Shown: positions 1 to 15,419, numbered from the stretch's first letter. The stretch is 64,000 bases of DNA from Tyto alba (GCF_018691265.1 NW_024881313.1:15183518-15247517); one strand, 5' to 3'. Notes: generated from the sequence alone by a model not told the origin. A program made the numbers and translations.

Positions 1-3000
1 CATGTTTGTGAGGAAATGCTCATTTGTCTGCTATTGTAATTGCTTTGTTCCCAAGCAGCTTCACTCACAGTGATCCCCTTCCGCAACATGCCCAACAATG
101 GAACCTGAAGACATACTTTGCCATTCAGGACACTTTTGTTGTAGAGGGGGTGTGTGGAGGCAGTACAAATAGGCAAATAGGAGCTGGTGCTGCTCTACAA
201 AAGCAGATATGGAAAGAGAGATGGGTGCAAATTTCCACAGCATCAGAAGCTGTCAGTTTTGCTCCTTGCACTGTTTTCCCTTGCCTTCAGAGCAAGCCAG
301 TTGCTCTCTGCCCTTTCCACCCTACCCGTAGGCAATCAGCAATACTTCTTTTGCTGAAAGAGACATCTCTGTGCTTTTGTGAAAAGTATCCTAGGAAACA
401 GCAGGATAACCCTCAGTTCATGAAAACCACCCTTTCTTGGTGGTTTGGGAAAGAGAGCCACAGCAATGGTGGTAAGCATAGGAACCCATTGGCAATGGCA
501 GAATTCCACCTGTGCTAGAGAATGGAAAGAAAACTGATAAATAGGACACTCCTAGTAAGTATTGTGAGGAAACTAACAATTACAGCCCATAAAAGTGGAA
601 ATGAGATTTAACTTAAACACCCACATTCTCTGCAGAGGTGCTCAGTACTATGCATGTCTCCTGCAGATGTTTCAAACAAAACTCGTCTTCAGTTAAAATA
701 GTCACTTGAATGTAGGAAGACCAGGCAAGAAGAAATAGTGGAAAGGAAGGTAAAACAGCAAAACCAGGCACCAGACCAGGTTATTAGCTGTACAGAGAGA
801 AAGAATAATTTCTTCATATTAAACCAGGTTGGTTTCCTGCTGTTTAGGGGGCCATGCGGTACTATGGAGACAAGAGGACAGTAGATGAAATGCATGTTTT
901 AAGCCTGCTTTTTCCAGACCTATCTGAAAACACAGGGTCTGAGAATAGCCCTCTGTATTGATTTTGAGTCTTTGTCTTTAAATATAATTATATTAACCAT
1001 AACAGTGAGACTACTGCAGCAAGGTCCCAATCCAGAGCTAATGATAAACAAATTAAATCAGTTAAGGTTGGAAACAATACTCATAATCTGATTATTGCAT
1101 TTTAAACCCAAAAGGGAAGACTGCATCATGGGGAAGGGAGCATAGCATCAGTACTGAATGTAATAAGATTCATGGCAAACCCAACATATAGCCACATTAC
1201 TTCTAAACCTACCACCTGAAAGGCGAAATTGTTCTATCTTGAATAACTCCATACACAGCACCCATTTTCAATGCTATCACAAGGCAATATTTGACAAGAT
1301 AGGCCAAGATCCAAGGGGCAGGGTTTGCAGGCAGCCTGAGCACATAGAGAAAGCATACATAGTCATTTTACTAATAAGAGAAAGAAGAAAAAGAGCAGGG
1401 TGATCTTCTCCTTGCACCATGTATTAGCAGGAGTTACCTCTTCTCTGGACTTGATGGCAACTCAGCCTACAGCCCTGAGAATGATAAAGCTGGGACTTTT
1501 CCCCACTCCCACTGATTTGTTGGTAAAATTCTCTATTTAGCCACTTTCATCTGGAACAGGCATACACTGCTGATAAGCTGTACACTGAACCAAGTAGTTA
1601 GTCCATGTTATTGACCTTGACTTTATTTTGCAGCTGATTTACATGTGTTTTGTTTCAGTGTTGAAGGGGTGGTGGTGTCTGTGAGAGGAGTAGTTAACTC
1701 AGTGTGAGACCTGTCTGGTGGGGTCTAGTTTCATCCCACTCTTCATATGGCTGAATACACTGGAGTAGGGGCATAATTCACCGATGATTGAGTTTCCACA
1801 GGTATACCTCAGACACTACTCTTAAAACATGCATTTATAAGCTATGTAAAGGACAAGCTGATTGATGTTGTATGACCAGATTCAAAGTTGACAGAATTGG
1901 GTCTAGCTACTCATTAATTTTGAGTCATAATCTCCTGGGTCAGCAATTACAGTAAGAAGTTGCTTTCTCTCACTCAGACTGACAGTAGCAGACAAATCTT
2001 TCTACACTTTTTACTTCTGAGAGGAGATCAGAGAAAGTCAGGTTGATGGCAAGATGGTGACTCTTTTGCTGGGAAAACAGTAGCAAAACTTATATTTCTA
2101 GCTGGGTCCCAGCTGGTGAAAAAGTAAGTGAAGAGCTGGTAATTGCGGTGTACAACACTGCATCACATCTAACAAGATGTCACCACAGCATATTGGCATT
2201 TAATAACAATGAGGTAATAGATTGCTGTTGTAGCAGCTAGTATTCCAATTTTTGTTACGGAAAGATTTTTGCAATGTCATTTGCCTAGTTTAACAAAGAT
2301 CTGAGATTAAGTAGATGACTTGAATATGAAAGTATCATCTGCCAGCTCATAGAAAAGTCAAAACTTTACTATGTAAAGACTAGATTAACACAGTTTGTGG
2401 TGCTATTAACAGCAAGAAAAAATTAGATGCTACCTTCAGATTTCACTAGGAAATAAATTGTTTTCCTCAGTTAAAGTTTAAATAAAAGCTAGTGTCACTA
2501 GTCACACTTTGCAAAGGGCTAAGTGGGAGGTTTTGCTTGCAGTCAAGGTTGTCAATAGTAGAATCCTATTTCAAGTGAAACTGAGGGAAAAGAAGTTAAA
2601 AAAATCAGAAAAGCAGCACAGTCATTTACTCCACATTTTATCACATAGTGCAATTTTTGATGTTGAAGAAAAAAAATAATTAAATTCCAGCACAGACAAA
2701 TTCTTAAATTCAGATGTGTCCAAATTATATCCGTAGCAGATGTATACCTGTTCAAAATATTAGAAGATAGATTTCAGTCTGCCTTCTCCCATTGTCCAGC
2801 TAATTCTTGCTTTAATAAATGAAACAAGGAATGCAGCAAGGTAGAAGGAAGTTACACTGGGGTGGGGAAGTTGGTACTGGTTTGTTTGAGATGGTTCAAC
2901 TCAATGAACACCCACAGAAATTAAGTCTAATATTCAAGATATATTTTACTATTTTTACAACAAACTTATTTTAACACAATATTTGTAAATATTTCTTAAG

Positions 3001-5419
3001 CTACCAAAATTTTTTTTTGAAAGGTGCTGATGTCAAAATGTTTTCTTGTTTTCTGTCAAAACAGTGGCTTATTTCAAGGCTCTCTCCACCTACAAAAATC
3101 CCCTCCTTTCTCATATGTGGTAAGCACTATCAATTTTACCTTGTGCTGCTTAGATGCAGGGAGTCAAGGAAATGAAATCAAGTACAGGAACAATTCATTT
3201 TACTAGGATGCAAAAAATGAAGTGTCAGTCTCTGGTATTTAAGTAGTATTAATGTGGTGCATTAAAACTAAGTGTTTGAGAGAGAGAGGGGTTCTAGTCT
3301 CCCATTAATTACTTTGTCTCAGGTGCTCATAGGCTTGCAAACAGAAAATTCAGAGTGCAGCCCCCAGTTTTCTGGTATGCCTAGATTGCACTGGATGCAA
3401 AGTGGGTTCCTGAGAAGTCAGCAAGAGCCCCCAGGGCTGCTCTTCCACCTCCGTACATTTCAGCATAAGCCAGTGATGCTCACATTCCAGCTGTGCACTG
3501 ATTCTAGGCCAGCTATAATGATTTAAGATTTGATCTTGAATTGTTATAAGCAAATGTTTTCCACTGGGTGGTGGCTTTCATCTGGCAGCAATGAAACATT
3601 AAAGTAACAGTTAAAAATGATCTTTAGAAATTTTGTGGTGTTAACTTCATTTGAGACTGAATAATGTTGTTGGCAGATGCAAACATCACTTAGGAAACAT
3701 GATTAAAATAAGGCACAGTAACAAATCAAGTGCAGAGGCTAAAATATGGACAAATTCAACTCAGATATTTTTCTCCATTAAATCCATGTTATTTCATCTT
3801 CCCAGTTTGTCACTTTTATGTCTTGGTATCGTAGAAAGGCCCACATTTTTGTATTCCCTAGAGTTGCACAGAATCTGGCTGGGTAAAGCAGAAACTATTC
3901 AGTTCAAAATGACAAACTCATGCTTCCTAAGATGAATAGTATAAAACCTCTGCGGGAACATAAGCATTCATTCCTCTGAGATTTATTGTAAGCTGTCAGA
4001 AATAGTTTCTCCAAGGCAAAGAAAACTTTCACTTACTCTTAGTCTTTATGTAAATAACTGCTACCAAGATCTAGTAGTAGTTTTCTTATCATTGTGAATG
4101 GACAATTGCGTTTCAGAGATCGCAGCATTTTAGAATCATTGGGCAAATTAGGCAAAAGAAGAATTTGTACTATGAAAGGCAGGTAGGTATCTGGAAGTTA
4201 TTCTGCTTCAGAGCAAACAGAAGCTCATTTCAGACTGTTCCTCCTCTCCCCCATGCAAAGTGACTTCATATATTCCTCAGGTCCCCAAAACAACCTTTCC
4301 ATGTACCTCCTAAATAGTTCAGAAATTGGGTCACTTAGCTAGGACTGATTCAAGTCACCAAGGCCCTTCAGATACAGAATTAAACCTGGATCTCCTTCAT
4401 GCCTACGAATGCCAAGCTGTTGGCTGTTATAGGAAGTTTTCCAATCAAGTCTGTTAGAGGCCAGGCAGCATCTTATATAAAGGGAAAAACCCTGTAATTT
4501 AATGATTACTACACTAATTTTGAAACATGAAGTTAAAAGATGCCTAATTAAAATTTAGATGGTGATTACATTTGTAGGCATTACATAATTAATCACTTGA
4601 TGTAGCAGTTCTTTCAGATAAATACTCCTAAAAATATTCCTGAGAACATAAATATATAACTGCTCCAGTCAAACATGTACAACATGCATCCACCATGAGG
4701 TTTCACTGGATTGCTAAAATGATAGACGTTGTAAAGCATTCTTTATTCTGAGGCTGTTCACTCTGCTGGCTGTACTATGAAGCGGGTGGGAAGATAAAAC
4801 AGAACCAGGTGCATGAGCCTCAGTTACCTTCCTCTGCAGACATCTGCTGGAAGGAAGTGGTTCCTGCAGTCCCCTACTCGGAGAAGCACATCTCGAAACG
4901 CTCTAACAAACCAGAGAAGCCAGCCTCCAACACTGCTTCATACTAATTAGTTTCCCTCCACATTCAGTTTCCTTAGAACAATGCAGTGGGAGGAAGAGGC
5001 CAGAGCAATTTCATACAGCTAAGGTCATATTTTATACTTCATTGCATTGCAACACAGCTTGAGGTACTGGCACCAAGCCATAGTCAACATTCAAATTAAA
5101 GAGGATTTCTCTGCAAGACAGAAGAATCCCTTTTATGCAGATCATTTCCTTCAGCTCAACTTCTGCAGAAACATTGTGACTCAAGACAGATGTAAAAACA
5201 TTAATACTCCAGTATAATTTCTGAATAAAAGCTCTTGCATACATGCTTCATAATTCTGCCTTCCTAGAAGTTACGCTGAACCACATGAAGCATTGTGAGA
5301 ACATAGCAATACATGACCAGAAGGCACACTGGGTTCATAGCTTTCTTAGCTTACAAGCACAGGATTTAACAAGACTTCAAAAAATTGCACATCAAGAAAG
5401 GTGCTAATATCACTAAGAC
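1..5419. other. Intergenic, no gene seen
   Basis: AT-rich non-coding DNA. The longest open stretch (24-518, + strand, 164 codons) has no recognisable domain, no splice or promoter context and unremarkable composition, so I treat it as chance. I found no repeat family I could name here. Confidence 0.6.
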
Positions 5420-5447
5420 AAGAGAGAGAGAGTCAGGGAGAGAGAGA
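5420..5447. repeat. (GA)n simple repeat
   Basis: Two AG dinucleotide runs separated by a short GTCAGG interruption. It is an ordinary interrupted dinucleotide microsatellite. Confidence 0.85.
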
Positions 5448-7884
5448 TAGCTCTGTATGGGTAAAAACCAAGATAGACTACTGAAGAGTCACAAGACCTA
5501 CCTGGCTTGTTTGCGTCTGAAGTTAGACCCCTCATTAATTTGTAATAGTTCAAGGTGAGATGCGGTTTTCAAACTAAATCAGACTTTCCCCTAAGGATGG
5601 AAGAGTCCATTATCCATTACAGTACAACTAAATAAGAACTTGGTTAATTCTACTCTTTGAATGGTTATGGATTTGGCCCATTATGAAAGAAGAGGTTTCA
5701 GAGGGTAGAAATTAGCAGCTACTGTTCACCATTAGACATTCCTTTACTGAACAGTGAAGTCACCACTATACTTAACCACTCCTCACTTTTCTCCTGCTCT
5801 GTATGTATTATTATGTATTCAAAGGCTTGTTACTTGACTTTAATTTGAAACTATGTGTTGAGAAACATTAAAATTAACATTCTTAAAGTTTTTTTCTTCG
5901 AATGAGAAAACTGCAGTACAGAGCAACTTTTGATCTGTTTCATGACTACTAGCCTGAGCTTTATCATGTGCAATAGATACACTGCACGGACCTGTATTTT
6001 CCAGAGCAACTAGGCAGTCCACATGTAATGTAATGCTAGAGCAAGAGCTCTTCAAGCAAAATATACACGGAAGTTCTCACTGCCCAGAAACAACAGGTAG
6101 GCTGGAGAAGAGTATTTAATAAGGCACTAACACAATGTAGATGCAGACCTGTGAGGGTAATGCTGTTCTGAGTGGAAACAGTTGGTCCTTACAGAGAGCC
6201 CTGACTCCTCAGTGCTTTGTAGGACCTGCAACTCTGACTCATTCTTCTCTGTTTTCTCTAGTTCATGACAAAACTGGAAATTAGCCTCCTTAAAAAACTG
6301 CTACAGAAAGTATTAAAAATGGAAACTTCATTATCTAATTCATAAAACGCTGCTGAAAAACTAGTCTTTCAAGAATAAGCAAATTGAATCAAATGGGGAA
6401 AAGCTGCAGAGGGCACTGAGCACCCAATGACATGAGCTGAATTAACCTTCTCCCACGACCTGAGAGAGACAGAGAAAAAAGCCCTAGGCAGAGGTTACAC
6501 AAATACGTTCCTGCACAAAAAGCACTTACACATGCAAGATACATGATTTAGTAGATAAGGACAAGACATTATCATATATAATTATCACTTGGATGCTCAA
6601 GTGCCTATTTGTTTAGGCAGTCATTACATGCATGGAAATAATTTGCTTACATGCAGCTGAAATCCTGTAATCTCTGCTGTTATTTGTGGAGAGTTTCAGT
6701 TATTTATTTGCTTAAATTTCTGTGAGGAATCTTTAAATAAATATTCATTATTTTGTAAGAAGTGGAAGATTAAAATACCAATTTTCTTTTGAATGGATGA
6801 TTTCCTTTAAGACACTGAATTTTCTTTTTTGGCTTATAATTTCTAAAATGCCTCAGTTGATATATTTCAGGAAGCATCAAACAAGATCACAAAAATCCAC
6901 TATCCTGACACCTGTAGCACATAACTGAAGAGCTGAATAAGCAAGATTTATCAGTCAAGAAACAACTTCTCCATGATGTTACTGAAACAGAGTATATGGG
7001 ATCTTGGACTATAAATGTCTACTTAATGTGTTCTGTTGAGTTTACAAATGCAATAGTGCTCCAGTATAAACAAACTACAGTTAGTCTTTAAGGTTGGTGT
7101 CACACCTATTTCCTCATTCCACACTGCAGCTAGGAAGAAAGCAGCTATTCAAATTCAAGAGTTGAACCAGTAAAACAAGGAGAGCCTTAGCTGTGTTTTT
7201 TAGCCACTGGCAGAGTGATACTGAATAACCTTCTTGTTCCTGATGAGGACAAAGCTCCCACCCACCCACAAGGGAACCCACTGCATTTGTATAAGGTCCA
7301 CAGCTCATGCCGCTCTTGATCACATGATGATGAGAATTGGTGTGGGTTTATGTCTATAGCATCTACAAAGACTGCTCTTTCTAAATGGCCTCTGGTAGCC
7401 TTACTAACACCTATATAAAGCAACTGTAGAATTAGAAAGAAATACTATAATGACTTCAGTGGGCAGTGAACACATACATTTAAAGAATTTCATGAGGAAA
7501 TTGAGCACTGCTTTTGTACACACAGGTGTGCAGCATAAATCTTCTTTATGGGCTATTTCTCTTGCTGCATGACTGCATTGATCTTCCCTGTTGTCCACCG
7601 CCTTTTCATCTTTTGACTGATTTACTAGACTTGGGATTTTTTTTAACTTTTTTTAAGAATCAAGTTTTGTGATTATCAAGATCTCTTCAAGTCCAATACT
7701 CTGCAACCACAACAGAACACATTTACATCTAGTCAATATTTACTGAAAAAAAAATAATTTACTATAAAATGGTGCTTGGTGACTCAAAATAAGCCATTAA
7801 GGAATTTGTACACTGTCAATGGGCCTGGCTTGCCAAGATGCTGAGCACGTAGATCTTTCATTTATGCTTTCGGTGCTTTGCATT

Positions 7885-7957
7885 TAAAAAACAAACAAAC
7901 AAAAAAACCCAACAAAACAAACAAACAAACAAAAAAAAAAACATAAAAAACCAAAAC
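7885..7957. repeat. (CAAA)n / A-rich simple repeat
   Basis: About 70 bases of interrupted CAAA and A-rich repeats. It could be the decayed A-rich tail of a retroelement, but no element body was recognisable beside it. Confidence 0.85.
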
Positions 7958-10900
7958 CAACCCAGGTGTTTGTACTCTAAATAGACACTAACAGCTTTGT
8001 CAACCAGCAAAGAATCTCAGGTGTGATTTAACCTGATGTTATTGGATTTTCCTCAACTGGCAGTAAAGTTGAAGACTTTCTGGCATCTGAAACAGAGACT
8101 TGGGCAATTGTTTTGAAAGCTCATTAAAACAGACAGCCACAAAGGACTGTTTCTCAGAGACATTAAAATTGCTTATCTGGTACGGTTTGGAGGAAACTAC
8201 TAACCTTGGTAGCTTTTTTACACTGCTGGCCACAGGGTCATCATAAAGTCTGCAAATAATCAGTTTTAATTGACCTTCAAAAATATGTTTTGACATTTGA
8301 ACTACTTCATTGCTTGAACTCTCTTCTTTATCTCACGGCTATTAGTGTAAACCTGAGAGGGATCTCTGGGAAGGTGCAGTTCAGATGAAACAGCTGCTGA
8401 GAGCACAATCAACCCAACACCTTTGGTCAAGGATTACATGTATTACAAAATAGTAAGCAAAATGAAAAAAAATCTTCCCTCAATGTAGGTTTCAAGCAAG
8501 GCACCTTTAAAAAGCTAGAAAACCCAGGTGATGATTTACAACAATCCATGCTTCAGCATAAAAGGGGGAAGATTAGGAATAAGCAGATTACATCACCACT
8601 CCTGCTGATAACCAAGCAAGAAGCTATTTGCCCAAGTCGAGGTTTATCTCCACTAGAGGTAATAAAGAGTAGGTAAGTACAAACTGATGAAACTCTGCTT
8701 TCACATGAGCCTGTGGGAAGTCTTCAATTCAGACTTGTAATTTGGTTTTTGATCTGTTCAATTTACATTCAGAAAAAAGAAGCACTTTTTGCCTGAAAAG
8801 CATGTGTTCTAGCAGCAAAATAGTGCTCTTACTTCCCCAGTGTTTTGAGCTGGTACTCCATCTGAGAAGTGCCCTCCTGCCTGTTGCTGAGCAATCGTTT
8901 CTGGTGCAGCACAAGTTTTCAGTGTGAGGCACTTTTAAGCAGGCTAGTTAAAAGACAGTAGCTAAAATCAAAAGGAAGATGGTTTCAGTTTAGATCCACT
9001 TGCCTGCCAGGTTCACTCCACAGCCAACACCAAGGTATGTATTACCACTAAGCAAGCAGTAACAGGCTGAGAGCCAGCATGACTACTTTGAGACAGTGGG
9101 CAGGGGGAAGCAGTAATGATGGCTTAACAGTCATGAAGCTATGCTGTGAAGGTAATTTAAGCAAAGGTAACCTGGACAAATGCAGAAAAGTAGATGAATC
9201 TTTGAGACACAGATGGGCTCTAGAGACTATACACCAAATCCAAACAGGATTAGACTGGAAACAATGCATGACCAGCAGTGCCAAAAATACACTGAAATGA
9301 CTTACAGACATGAGGTTTCTCCACTACTTACAGACATTAAGTACCAGTTCACTTTCTAGAAGATGAGCTCCAGTTAAAAAAAAAGAAGTCATAGACTTAA
9401 CACGTGTATATTCCTGAAGCATGTTCCCTGGATTAAACCAGTCCCTGGCAGGGTGGCTAAGTTAGAGCTTCACTTATGAAGAGATATCAGAGCTCACTCT
9501 GAAAGGGCCATGACTATGCAGTTAACACTGCAATTGCATGTAGCTTCCAGAGCTTCACAGCAAAAAAGCCTTCTTACCTTTGAAGATAAAGATATTCTCC
9601 TTCAGTTAGATTGTAGTGCAAGGAAAATATTTCTTTATACTGAATAGTTTGTATCTTCATTAATATAGCATTGAAATTTATATCTAAATATGTTATTATT
9701 TAGCTGATATTTATCTGGCTGGACTGAATTGCAAATTGCAGATATAACTATCTTAATCGTAGAAATTTCATGGTGAGACTTTTCCATTTTTGACGGAACA
9801 CCAATATTATTAAAATTAATACATTTTGCAGTAGGAAGTCTTAAATTATAATCTTCAGTTGATGCTTACTGAGAAGCAATTACAACAGAACAAACAGCAA
9901 AATCTTTTGCATTTACAACTGAGATAAGTACTACTGAGGACTAACTACGGAGATTCAGAAAATTACTTTATATAAGCACAGTAGGCTAGTACATACCATT
10001 CTTCAGTCAAATAAAAACATTCCAGTTACCAGCTCTGTGAGGTCATCAACAGGCCATACTGTCCAATACTGGTACACAAACTAGCTTTGCACCTATAAAA
10101 AAGTTATATTGAGGATGCTAAAACACAGTTAATTTTCAGCAGAGTACATAAGCCAGCTGATCTAAATGCATCCTGATTTAAAGTAGTGAGACTTGAAGTC
10201 TAGCATCTGTACACCTCCTCTTGATTTAAAAATAACGTATCTATGGTTTGTTATTATCTCTATAGCAAAAAAAGACACTTGGTCCAACATACTTAGAGAT
10301 TAAAAAAATAAAAATCTATATTTATTTCTAATGTTAAGTATTTTTATAGTAGAAAATGTATCTGTCAAAACTGAGGCACTTTGCAGAAAGCATTTGATAA
10401 CTAATTTATCTTTTGTCCTGCCTCTCAGTTTTGGAAAGCCTTATGCATCTTTGCCCCTAGAATGAGAAAACAAAAAAATGTCCCTCTTAATGATGAACTC
10501 TGTTCTGCTTCCTTAAATGTCACTGTGGGAATGCTTACCCTATGTTAGTCTGTATTTAAGGACAGTTTAAGAACCATTTTAGGCCCAGGGCGGTGGTTCT
10601 GCTCCTCTAACCCATCCCTTCCACCATCCAGTCTCCCAATCAAAACAAACTTCTAGACTTCCCCTAGTCTTAAATTACCTTTGATTTGGTTCCTCTGCCC
10701 TGCCAAATTATCCAAGGCATTATAATTGCTCTCTGCTGTAACAAGAGCCAGAGCCTGTGCATTTTCTAACTTGCAGCTGGCTGGTGGGGTAAGCACAGAC
10801 CAGGTGTTGAAGGAGATGATGATAGAGGTCAGTGAAAAACCTGCAGTCTACCAGGGACACCATATGAAAGTAAGACCAGATTTATTGCTCTGTCTTGACT

Positions 10901-12026
10901 AATGACAGAGGAAATCACTTTTCCCTTGAGTTTTCTCCAGAATAATTCATCAGCTTCTTGCTCTGCTAATGGGTTTATAGATACAGCTGAGTCAGCCATG
11001 GTCCCACTGCTGATCTTGAAGATTACTCATGGTTTTTGAGAGCAGCAACAGAAGCTTCTCTCATGTATCACTAACTTTTCTTTAAAACATTAAGCAATTA
11101 ACAATCACCTAATTAGGCCCCAAACCACAGTGGGTTCATGGCTATTGTTGATTAGAGCAAATTAAATAAGATCTCTTCAAGGGAAACTCTTTGCTTGCTG
11201 AAGGCCTGCGTGACAGCAGACATGCCTCTGTGTACTTGAAATGCCACGGGGTGTATATTTCTAAGCCACATTTTATTTTTTATTAATATTTAGTCAAGAA
11301 TATCAAAGGGAGACTCTCGGCTAAGTGGCAAAAAGAACAAATGAAGACTTTGGGAAAAGCTAGGTAACAGTATACCCTGAGTTAAGCCTCATTAACAAGC
11401 TTTCAGTTGAAGAGCTCAGCCTTTCACCTTTTTTTACAACTCACCAGCATTCACCTTTACTGTTTTTACTGAAATCTTAAGATGCAAAGGCACACACAGT
11501 AAACATCTTTCAGTTTAATTAAAGACAGCACACACGATGCTCAAGCAAACCAGAAAAAATGTCTCTTTTGAAGGTCCTCTTTTTTTTTTTTTCCCTAATC
11601 ACAAACAATTCAGTTTATTTGATAAAAGATGGGACTTAGTATTTCTGGTTTTCCCTGTGATGTTTTAAATGGGCCTGAACAAATAATTTGAACATTATGT
11701 GCCTTAGCTTACTGTATCCATAGAATACATACCAGATACTGCCAATAATATTCCATCAACACACTACCTTGACATACTGTAGACATTAATCAGGTTATGA
11801 AGCCGTACACCAAGCCTTCAGTTAAGACTACAACAGAATTTTGTAAGCACTAAAAATACAGGTCCAGATTTTGTATGGTTTTTGTTTACGATGGACTCCA
11901 GAGCCAAAACTGACAACAGCTAGTATTCAGCTGAATCTAGTTGAGACTACAAGTTACGAAATTTTGCAATAACTCATTTGTCCTATAGTGCTTTCTTCTA
12001 GTACAGAGGGAAGCAGTACACAGAGC

Positions 12027-12087
12027 AAAAAAAAAAAAAAAAAAGAAAAAGGGGGGGGAGGAGGAAGGAGGAAAAAAAAAAAAAGGG
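12027..12087 (+). repeat. 61-base uninterrupted polypurine tract
   Basis: The + strand has purines only from 12,027 to 12,087: A18, G, A5, G8, then alternating A/G blocks, A13 and GGG. The long poly-A blocks at both ends with G blocks inside give rough mirror symmetry, a composition able to form triplex (H-DNA). It makes overlapping Lys/Gly-rich or Phe/Pro-rich open frames that are artefacts of composition. Confidence 0.9.
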
Positions 12088-15000
12088 CTGTGTATGTCTT
12101 TCCCCTCAACCCTGAAAACCCCCACCTACAACCAGCTGTATCAGTCCTAGACACTAGGAAATGGTCTGGGGACTAACCACTTAACCTTGCATGTATTCCT
12201 GTTGCAGAAGAAATGCAATCATAGCACAGTCACCAGATAATCACAACACAGCTATCTATGATACATCACTATTCAGAGCTGTTGAGAAAGCCAAACAGAA
12301 ATTTGGCAACATAGCAAACTTAGTACTTCCAGCATTACACAAAATTCCTTCTTGTCAGTACTTCTTCAAGCTTTGCACCTTTCCCCTGCAGAGCTCATGT
12401 TCTAAGCAAATGAGGAACCATGTGGCTCTTTACATCTATTTAATTTACTTGCTGCTAGCTCATAATGACTTGCTAATAGCCCCCACCTTGGTAGTGATTA
12501 GCACATTGATTATAAAGTAAATAAGCTCAGTAATCATAAACATGGATCATAAAACTCAGAGGAAAAGAACAGGCTATTTTATAGATTCATAAAGCATTCA
12601 TGCATACACACAAACACAAATCCCAACCCCCCATCACCTAGAATATATTTTAATGGTTTCTTATTTGAATTACATGAAAAAAATATTTTTTCCTTTAAAG
12701 ATAAACATCAGCTTATATTTGCACCTGGTATTTCCACAACATTTTAGAGCTACAGGAGTATGTTTCTATAATAGTATCATTCATTTAGAGTCAGTCATCT
12801 GACAGAAAACAAAAGCACTATCTCTAAAAGGTTTTCCAATACCTTTACTTCTCTGCTTCTGAAACTTGACATCTCTTCTGAAAATGAAGGCTACCCATAT
12901 GGTAGCCTAAGTAGCAGGTATTTTTAACATATAGCTACTGTAAATAGCCATGAAGAATGACTTTTAGTAGCTATTTTCCCTATTTTTTTCTTCACAAAAG
13001 CCACACCTTCAGCACTTCCTTACCCAGAGATACAAACATTTATCAGAGAAAAAAATGTTCTGAGTCAGACCTGACTTAAAATTTATTATCTGCCAACAAG
13101 TTTTTGGAGGGTGTTCAAGATCATAATATAGAAAGCTGTCAAATTTGAAAAAATAATTTGGTTAGAAGGAAGTGGAAAAACTGGAAAATGGGCAGATTCA
13201 GCCAAATTAGTGAAACATTACTCTCCTTCAGTGTCTGACAGAAATATGTATTAATTTTGTGGAGTATAATATTTCTGACTTTGTGAGAAGATATATTGTC
13301 CTTGATTCCAAATAGGAATTACATTTTTAATTAAAACTTTGGGGTATCATTATGTATACACTTCATAGCATCTGTTTTGAAAAAAATGAGCTCTCAAGCC
13401 CTTTGACATTCAAGATGGAAAGTCCAATTTTTTATCACAGTGAGTTACTGGTATATACCCCAAATTGGAATGAGGTCAATATATGAGGGGACTTCTACAT
13501 CTAGGGAACATCTTCAGCGTGGCTAAGATTTCACCCGTCTAGCAATTCAGTCATTTATCACTGAAATCTGCTGTCTCCATAGTGATTGCTCCACACAGAA
13601 AACCAATATTTAGCTGGCTCTAATAACACATATATTCATATCTCTGATATGTATGCAAGATATTAAATATTAACAGCGAAATAATATATTTGCTTTTTGA
13701 TCAAGTTGCAGTAAAAAAATCTTTATTCAGCATAGATGGAGAGATTAACTTTTTCTTTCCTCTGTCAAGGCTAGTTCTTCCATCTAGGTTTCTAAGTACT
13801 CCTGTCTGTACTTCTTTAGCACTCTGTAGTACTTTTGTACTTCCACATGCTTTCAACTGTTCAGTTTGGATTTGTCTCCACAGGCAAATATATCTTTGAG
13901 GTACTCATTTTTATAAACATAATTATTATTGCCTTGTTCTTATGCAATACTGCCCTCAAAAAGATTTTTCATAGTTTTTGTTAATTGTCGCTTAATCATT
14001 TATAAAACTGCAGCGGACTATTAGTAATAGAATGTATTTACTACTTAGCAACCACCAGTTTGGGGTTTTTACCTCTCTTTAAGCATAATTGCAAAACTAT
14101 GTTATATCCATTAGTTTGTTGTGAGTGACTTAACAATAGCCTCAGAAATATTTTCAAATTGCTGGACATAAAGCCATACATACACTGGCTTGCATGCTGC
14201 TGAGTATGTAGGGCACAGGTATAGGAATATAAGGAGCCCTATTACTCTGTGCACAGAAATTGCTACCAGAACCTCCTTTGTGGCAGTTGTGAACTCCCAT
14301 TGCTGATGCTGGGTCCAGTATTGCTATCTTCTACTTTCTGTAAGCCAGGCTGCAGCGCTTAGCTATCAATTTCTAATTGTGTGTGGTAGTACAAGGGAAC
14401 ACAGAATTATACTTGTGCAGATTCAACGACCTGCATACCCAAAACTTACTGAGAATATCACCCTTATTCACTTAGTTTTCAGCATGTTTTTTACTCCTAA
14501 CACTTCCATTGACCACATGGATCTTTGTAGTTAGCAAACGGCGATTAAGCAATTTTTTACGTGAGGTATAAAAAGATATATCCCTGTTAGGGTACTATAC
14601 ACAGAGTATAAAAGGTCCAAATCTGTCAGCTGAAATAAAAGATGCTCTGACTTCGTGCTGTATAACAAATGAATGGCCTAATAGTCTGATTTTGCCTATT
14701 GATGTGTCATTATTCAATAATAAACCAAACTGACATAGTTGAATAATAGCATAAAATATCATTAACTATATATGATAGAATATTATATTAAAAGTTATTT
14801 ATTTATTCACTATGAAGAAATCTTCTGACCTAAAATCAGTGTTATTGCCTGATGCCATAAGAAATTGCTGCTAAATAAGTTTTTCATTTGCAGATTTGTC
14901 TGGTGTAATGGATGTCTGCAAGCTTTTTATTTGTCACTGTATTGACTAATATATACTCAGTACTAAGAAAGCTGCTCGTTATCTCAGACTAAGCTTTTTT

Positions 15001-15419
15001 GTGAAAGACAGGGAAAGCATCCAGCAGAAACCAAGTGATAAGCAGAGTCTCTGAAATGAAGCAGTGAATGCTGTCAGCAAACTGTTGTGTGTTTGATAAA
15101 GATGCTAGACTGGAAATATAATTTGAAAATTCATAAAAACCTGTAACTGCTCATGAAACTCCTCAGCAAATTTCTCCTAGTGACACAAATGAAACACAGT
15201 AGAAGGCAAAAAATAATCTTAAGACATAACTGAACCATTCCAGTGTGTTCAGAAAAACACGAATCTCAACCCAGACTCTCAGGTAACCCCTCTGTATAGC
15301 GAGCTGTGTAATCATTGTGTATTTCACAGCTCTGAAAGACTTGGGGGCTTTCTCAAAAACACTAATCCTGCCTCAGAATATTTTTAAGAAACAGTGAGAG
15401 ATACAAGGTAATCAATTCG

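Larger units (their letters stand above)
5448..15419. other. Intergenic, no gene seen
   Basis: AT-rich non-coding DNA containing the (CAAA)n tract at 7,885 and the polypurine tract at 12,027, listed separately. Open frames here are at most about 110 codons and none resembles a protein I recognise. No CpG island and no convincing exon was seen on either strand. Confidence 0.6.

Noticed and set aside
24..518. 164-codon + strand open frame at the window's left edge
   Set aside because: No recognisable domain, no promoter, and no splice partner; frames of this length are expected by chance in 64 kb.
11988..12176. Lys/Gly-rich and Phe/Pro-rich open frames on both strands
   Set aside because: They are translations of the polypurine tract, not genes.
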